Below, in pieces: positions 5,264 to 6,519 of a stretch of 6,519 bases of DNA (within the stretch, counting starts at the first letter, position 1; every line of letters begins with the position of its first letter). Source of the stretch: Pseudomonadota bacterium (GTDB taxonomy: Bacteria > Pseudomonadota > Alphaproteobacteria > Rhizobiales > Methyloligellaceae); NCBI GenBank assembly GCA_022567275.1, contig JADFHH010000097.1:1-6519 (forward strand), written 5' to 3'. The notes beneath the pieces are model-generated. The model was not told the origin of the DNA and did not search any database. It saw nothing but the letters and a program-made list of their open reading frames with translations. Both the position numbers and the translations under genes were made by a program.

Positions 5264-6382
5264 ATGTCTGTAAAAACTAAAGCGCGCAACGTGTCACGGC
5301 GCAAATTCCTGAAAGGTGGCGCGGTTGTAACAGGGGCGGCGGCGGCTACGGTCGCATTCCCGTATGTTGCGACAGCCAAGCAGACCGTTCTGAAAATGCA
5401 GGCGGCCTGGGGCGGCGGGATTTTCCTTGAAGACGCGAAGCACTATGTCGATCGCGTGAACGCCATGGGCGGCAAGGACCTGAAGATCGACCTGTTGTCG
5501 GTTAACTCCGTCGTCAAAACCAGTCAAATGCAGGATGCCGTCCACCGTGGCGTTCTGGATGCGGCTCACTACGTGCCCGCCTACTGGTATTCCAAGTCGC
5601 CGGTGGCGTCCCTGTTCGGAACCGGCCCGTGCTTCGGCTGGACGGCGCAGGAAATGCTCGGCTGGATTCACGTTGGCGGCGGCAAAGCTCTCTTCGATGA
5701 GTTGATGGGCAGCCTCGGTCTGAACCTTGTCAGCTTTTTCAACAGCCCGATGCCGGCGCAGCCTCTGGGCTGGTTCAAGGAGCAGATCAAGAGTAGCGCC
5801 CAGATGAAGGGCCTCAAATACCGCACCGTTGGTCTGGCGGCTGACGTGATGAATGAAATGGGACTGTCGGTGGTGCAGTTGCCGGGTGGCGAAATTCAGC
5901 CGGCGATGAAGAGCGGCCTGATCGACGCCGCCGAGTTCAACAACCCGACTTCCGACAGCGACTTCGGCATGCAGGACGTTTCCAAGCACTATCACCTGGC
6001 CAGTTTCCACCAATCCCAGGAATGCTTCGAGGTGACCTTCAACAAGAAGAAGTTCGATTCCCTGCCGAAAGAGCTTCAGAGCATTCTGGAATATGCTTCC
6101 GAAGCCGAAAACTCGAACTTCTACTGGTACAGCACCCTTCGTTATGCCGATGATCTGATCAAGCTCAGGGATAAGCATGGCGTCAATATCTACCGTACGC
6201 CCGATTCCATTATGTCGGACCAGTTGAAGGCGTGGGATGCCGTTATTGACCGGATATCGGCAAAAGATCCGTTCTTCGCCAAGGTGATTGAATCGCAGAA
6301 GGCCTATGCCAAGAAAGTGATGAACTACCTGCAATTGAACGCGCCGGATTACGGCTTGGCTTACAAGCACTATTTCGGCTGA
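5264..6382 (+). CDS. TRAP transporter solute-binding protein (DctP/TakP-like), Tat-exported
   Basis: This 372-residue periplasmic protein captures a small organic acid and delivers it to a DctQM membrane permease driven by a sodium or proton gradient. It opens with a twin-arginine signal: SRRKFLK at 11-17, an Ala/Val-rich core at 18-35, and likely cleavage after ATA at 36-38. The mature part follows the TRAP mannitol/chloroaromatic (TakP/FcbT1-like) subgroup. Arg187 in GLKYRTVG is the conserved arginine that pairs with the ligand carboxylate. GGEIQPAMKSGLIDAAEF at 208-225 is the conserved hinge and binding stretch, with Glu224 and the following Asn/Asp-rich loop in the binding region. Length matches full members of the family. 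The substrate is not determined; 2-oxo acids, lactate and sugar alcohols are all known in this subgroup. It points away from amiC and probably heads an operon, since a candidate next start follows at 6499. Confidence 0.93.
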   Translation: MSVKTKARNVSRRKFLKGGAVVTGAAAATVAFPYVATAKQTVLKMQAAWGGGIFLEDAKHYVDRVNAMGGKDLKIDLLSVNSVVKTSQMQDAVHRGVLDAAHYVPAYWYSKSPVASLFGTGPCFGWTAQEMLGWIHVGGGKALFDELMGSLGLNLVSFFNSPMPAQPLGWFKEQIKSSAQMKGLKYRTVGLAADVMNEMGLSVVQLPGGEIQPAMKSGLIDAAEFNNPTSDSDFGMQDVSKHYHLASFHQSQECFEVTFNKKKFDSLPKELQSILEYASEAENSNFYWYSTLRYADDLIKLRDKHGVNIYRTPDSIMSDQLKAWDAVIDRISAKDPFFAKVIESQKAYAKKVMNYLQLNAPDYGLAYKHYFG

Positions 6383-6406
6383 TCCGATCTGGTTTTTTGC
6401 GAGACC

Positions 6407-6418
6407 ATTTCGCGAAAT
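6407..6418. repeat. Perfect 12-base palindrome after the TRAP gene
   Basis: ATTTCGCGAAAT reads the same on both strands and lies 25 bases after the TRAP stop codon. It may be a protein-binding site or part of a weak structure with the TTTTTTGCGA just upstream. No function can be assigned. Confidence 0.3.
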
Positions 6419-6431
6419 TATGCAAGTTATG

Positions 6432-6457
6432 GAGGGACAGCCGAAGGGCTGTCCCTC
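6432..6457 (+). terminator. Strong intercistronic hairpin after the TRAP solute-binding protein gene
   Basis: GAGGGACAGCC pairs perfectly with GGCTGTCCCTC around a GAAG loop, an 11-base-pair stem. It is followed by TAATATCC, not a T run, so it is not a classic intrinsic terminator. In TRAP operons a stem between the binding-protein gene and the permease genes commonly protects the upstream mRNA or partly stops transcription, so that the binding protein is made in excess. That role is inferred here. Confidence 0.6.
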
Positions 6458-6498
6458 TAATATCCAGCTAAGGCCATTGAAGGTGGGGGTACTTGGCC

Positions 6499-6519
6499 GT
6501 GACAGCCGTTATTCATGCC
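6499..6519 (+). CDS. Possible start of the next gene (TRAP small permease?), cut by the window edge
   Basis: A GTG at 6499 follows a purine-rich GGTGGGGG (6482-6489) by nine bases and opens a frame reading (V/M)TAVIHA to the edge. Its position, 116 bases after the TRAP binding-protein stop and beyond a hairpin, is where a dctQ gene would be expected. Seven codons cannot confirm identity. Confidence 0.35.

Noticed and set aside
5294..6370. 358-codon minus-strand open frame
   Set aside because: It is the antisense shadow of the TRAP solute-binding protein, which has a Tat signal, ribosome site and family motifs.
1..6519. CRISPR array, tRNA or rRNA genes
   Set aside because: No regularly spaced repeats, and no tRNA- or rRNA-like sequence was recognised on either strand.

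Overview
The window looks like a piece of an alphaproteobacterial chromosome, possibly a Rhodospirillales-like lineage. The basis is family knowledge, not a database search: an amiC-type cell-wall amidase sits beside, and on the same strand as, a class A penicillin-binding protein 1A (PBP1A) gene (an arrangement common in that class), followed by a Tat-exported TRAP solute-binding protein, all in moderately GC-rich DNA.

Layout. Positions 1-1560 (minus strand) hold the front of a PBP1A gene with two lesions. An in-frame TAG replaces the serine of the glycosyltransferase motif GxSTITQQ at codon 144. After about codon 395 the reading frame passes, without a frameshift, into the second half of a CHASE sensory domain, so the transpeptidase domain is missing; the frame runs off the window edge. 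Positions 1561-1711 are the upstream region of that gene. Positions 1712-2026 (minus) hold a chimeric fragment: 3'-terminal amiC sequence joined to an unrecognised 5' coding stretch. Positions 2083-3435 (plus) encode a complete MFS efflux protein with a histidine-rich tail. Positions 3463-4752 (minus) encode a complete periplasmic N-acetylmuramoyl-L-alanine amidase (AMIN plus Amidase_3). Positions 4753-5263 are intergenic, with a hairpin upstream of amiC and a short coding remnant that may be the end of a transposase. Positions 5264-6382 (plus) encode a TRAP solute-binding protein, followed by a strong hairpin and perhaps the start of the next TRAP gene at 6499.

How it fits together. The ancestral order was probably amiC followed directly by PBP1A. 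The MFS gene now lies between them in antisense orientation, flanked by direct repeats of the amiC 3' end (1712-1945 and 3463-3696, about 87% identical by hand count, exactly 1751 bp apart). Identity is about 94% over 80 bp near one edge of the repeat and about 83% over the rest. This is what integration of a small element carrying a diverged amiC 3' end would leave, with the amidase gene kept intact. Together with the broken PBP1A gene and the possible transposase scar, the region reads as a rearrangement hotspot in a cell-wall locus. The alternative for the PBP1A lesions is assembly or base-calling error. The TRAP gene starts a separate unit pointing away from it. No RNA gene or CRISPR array was seen.
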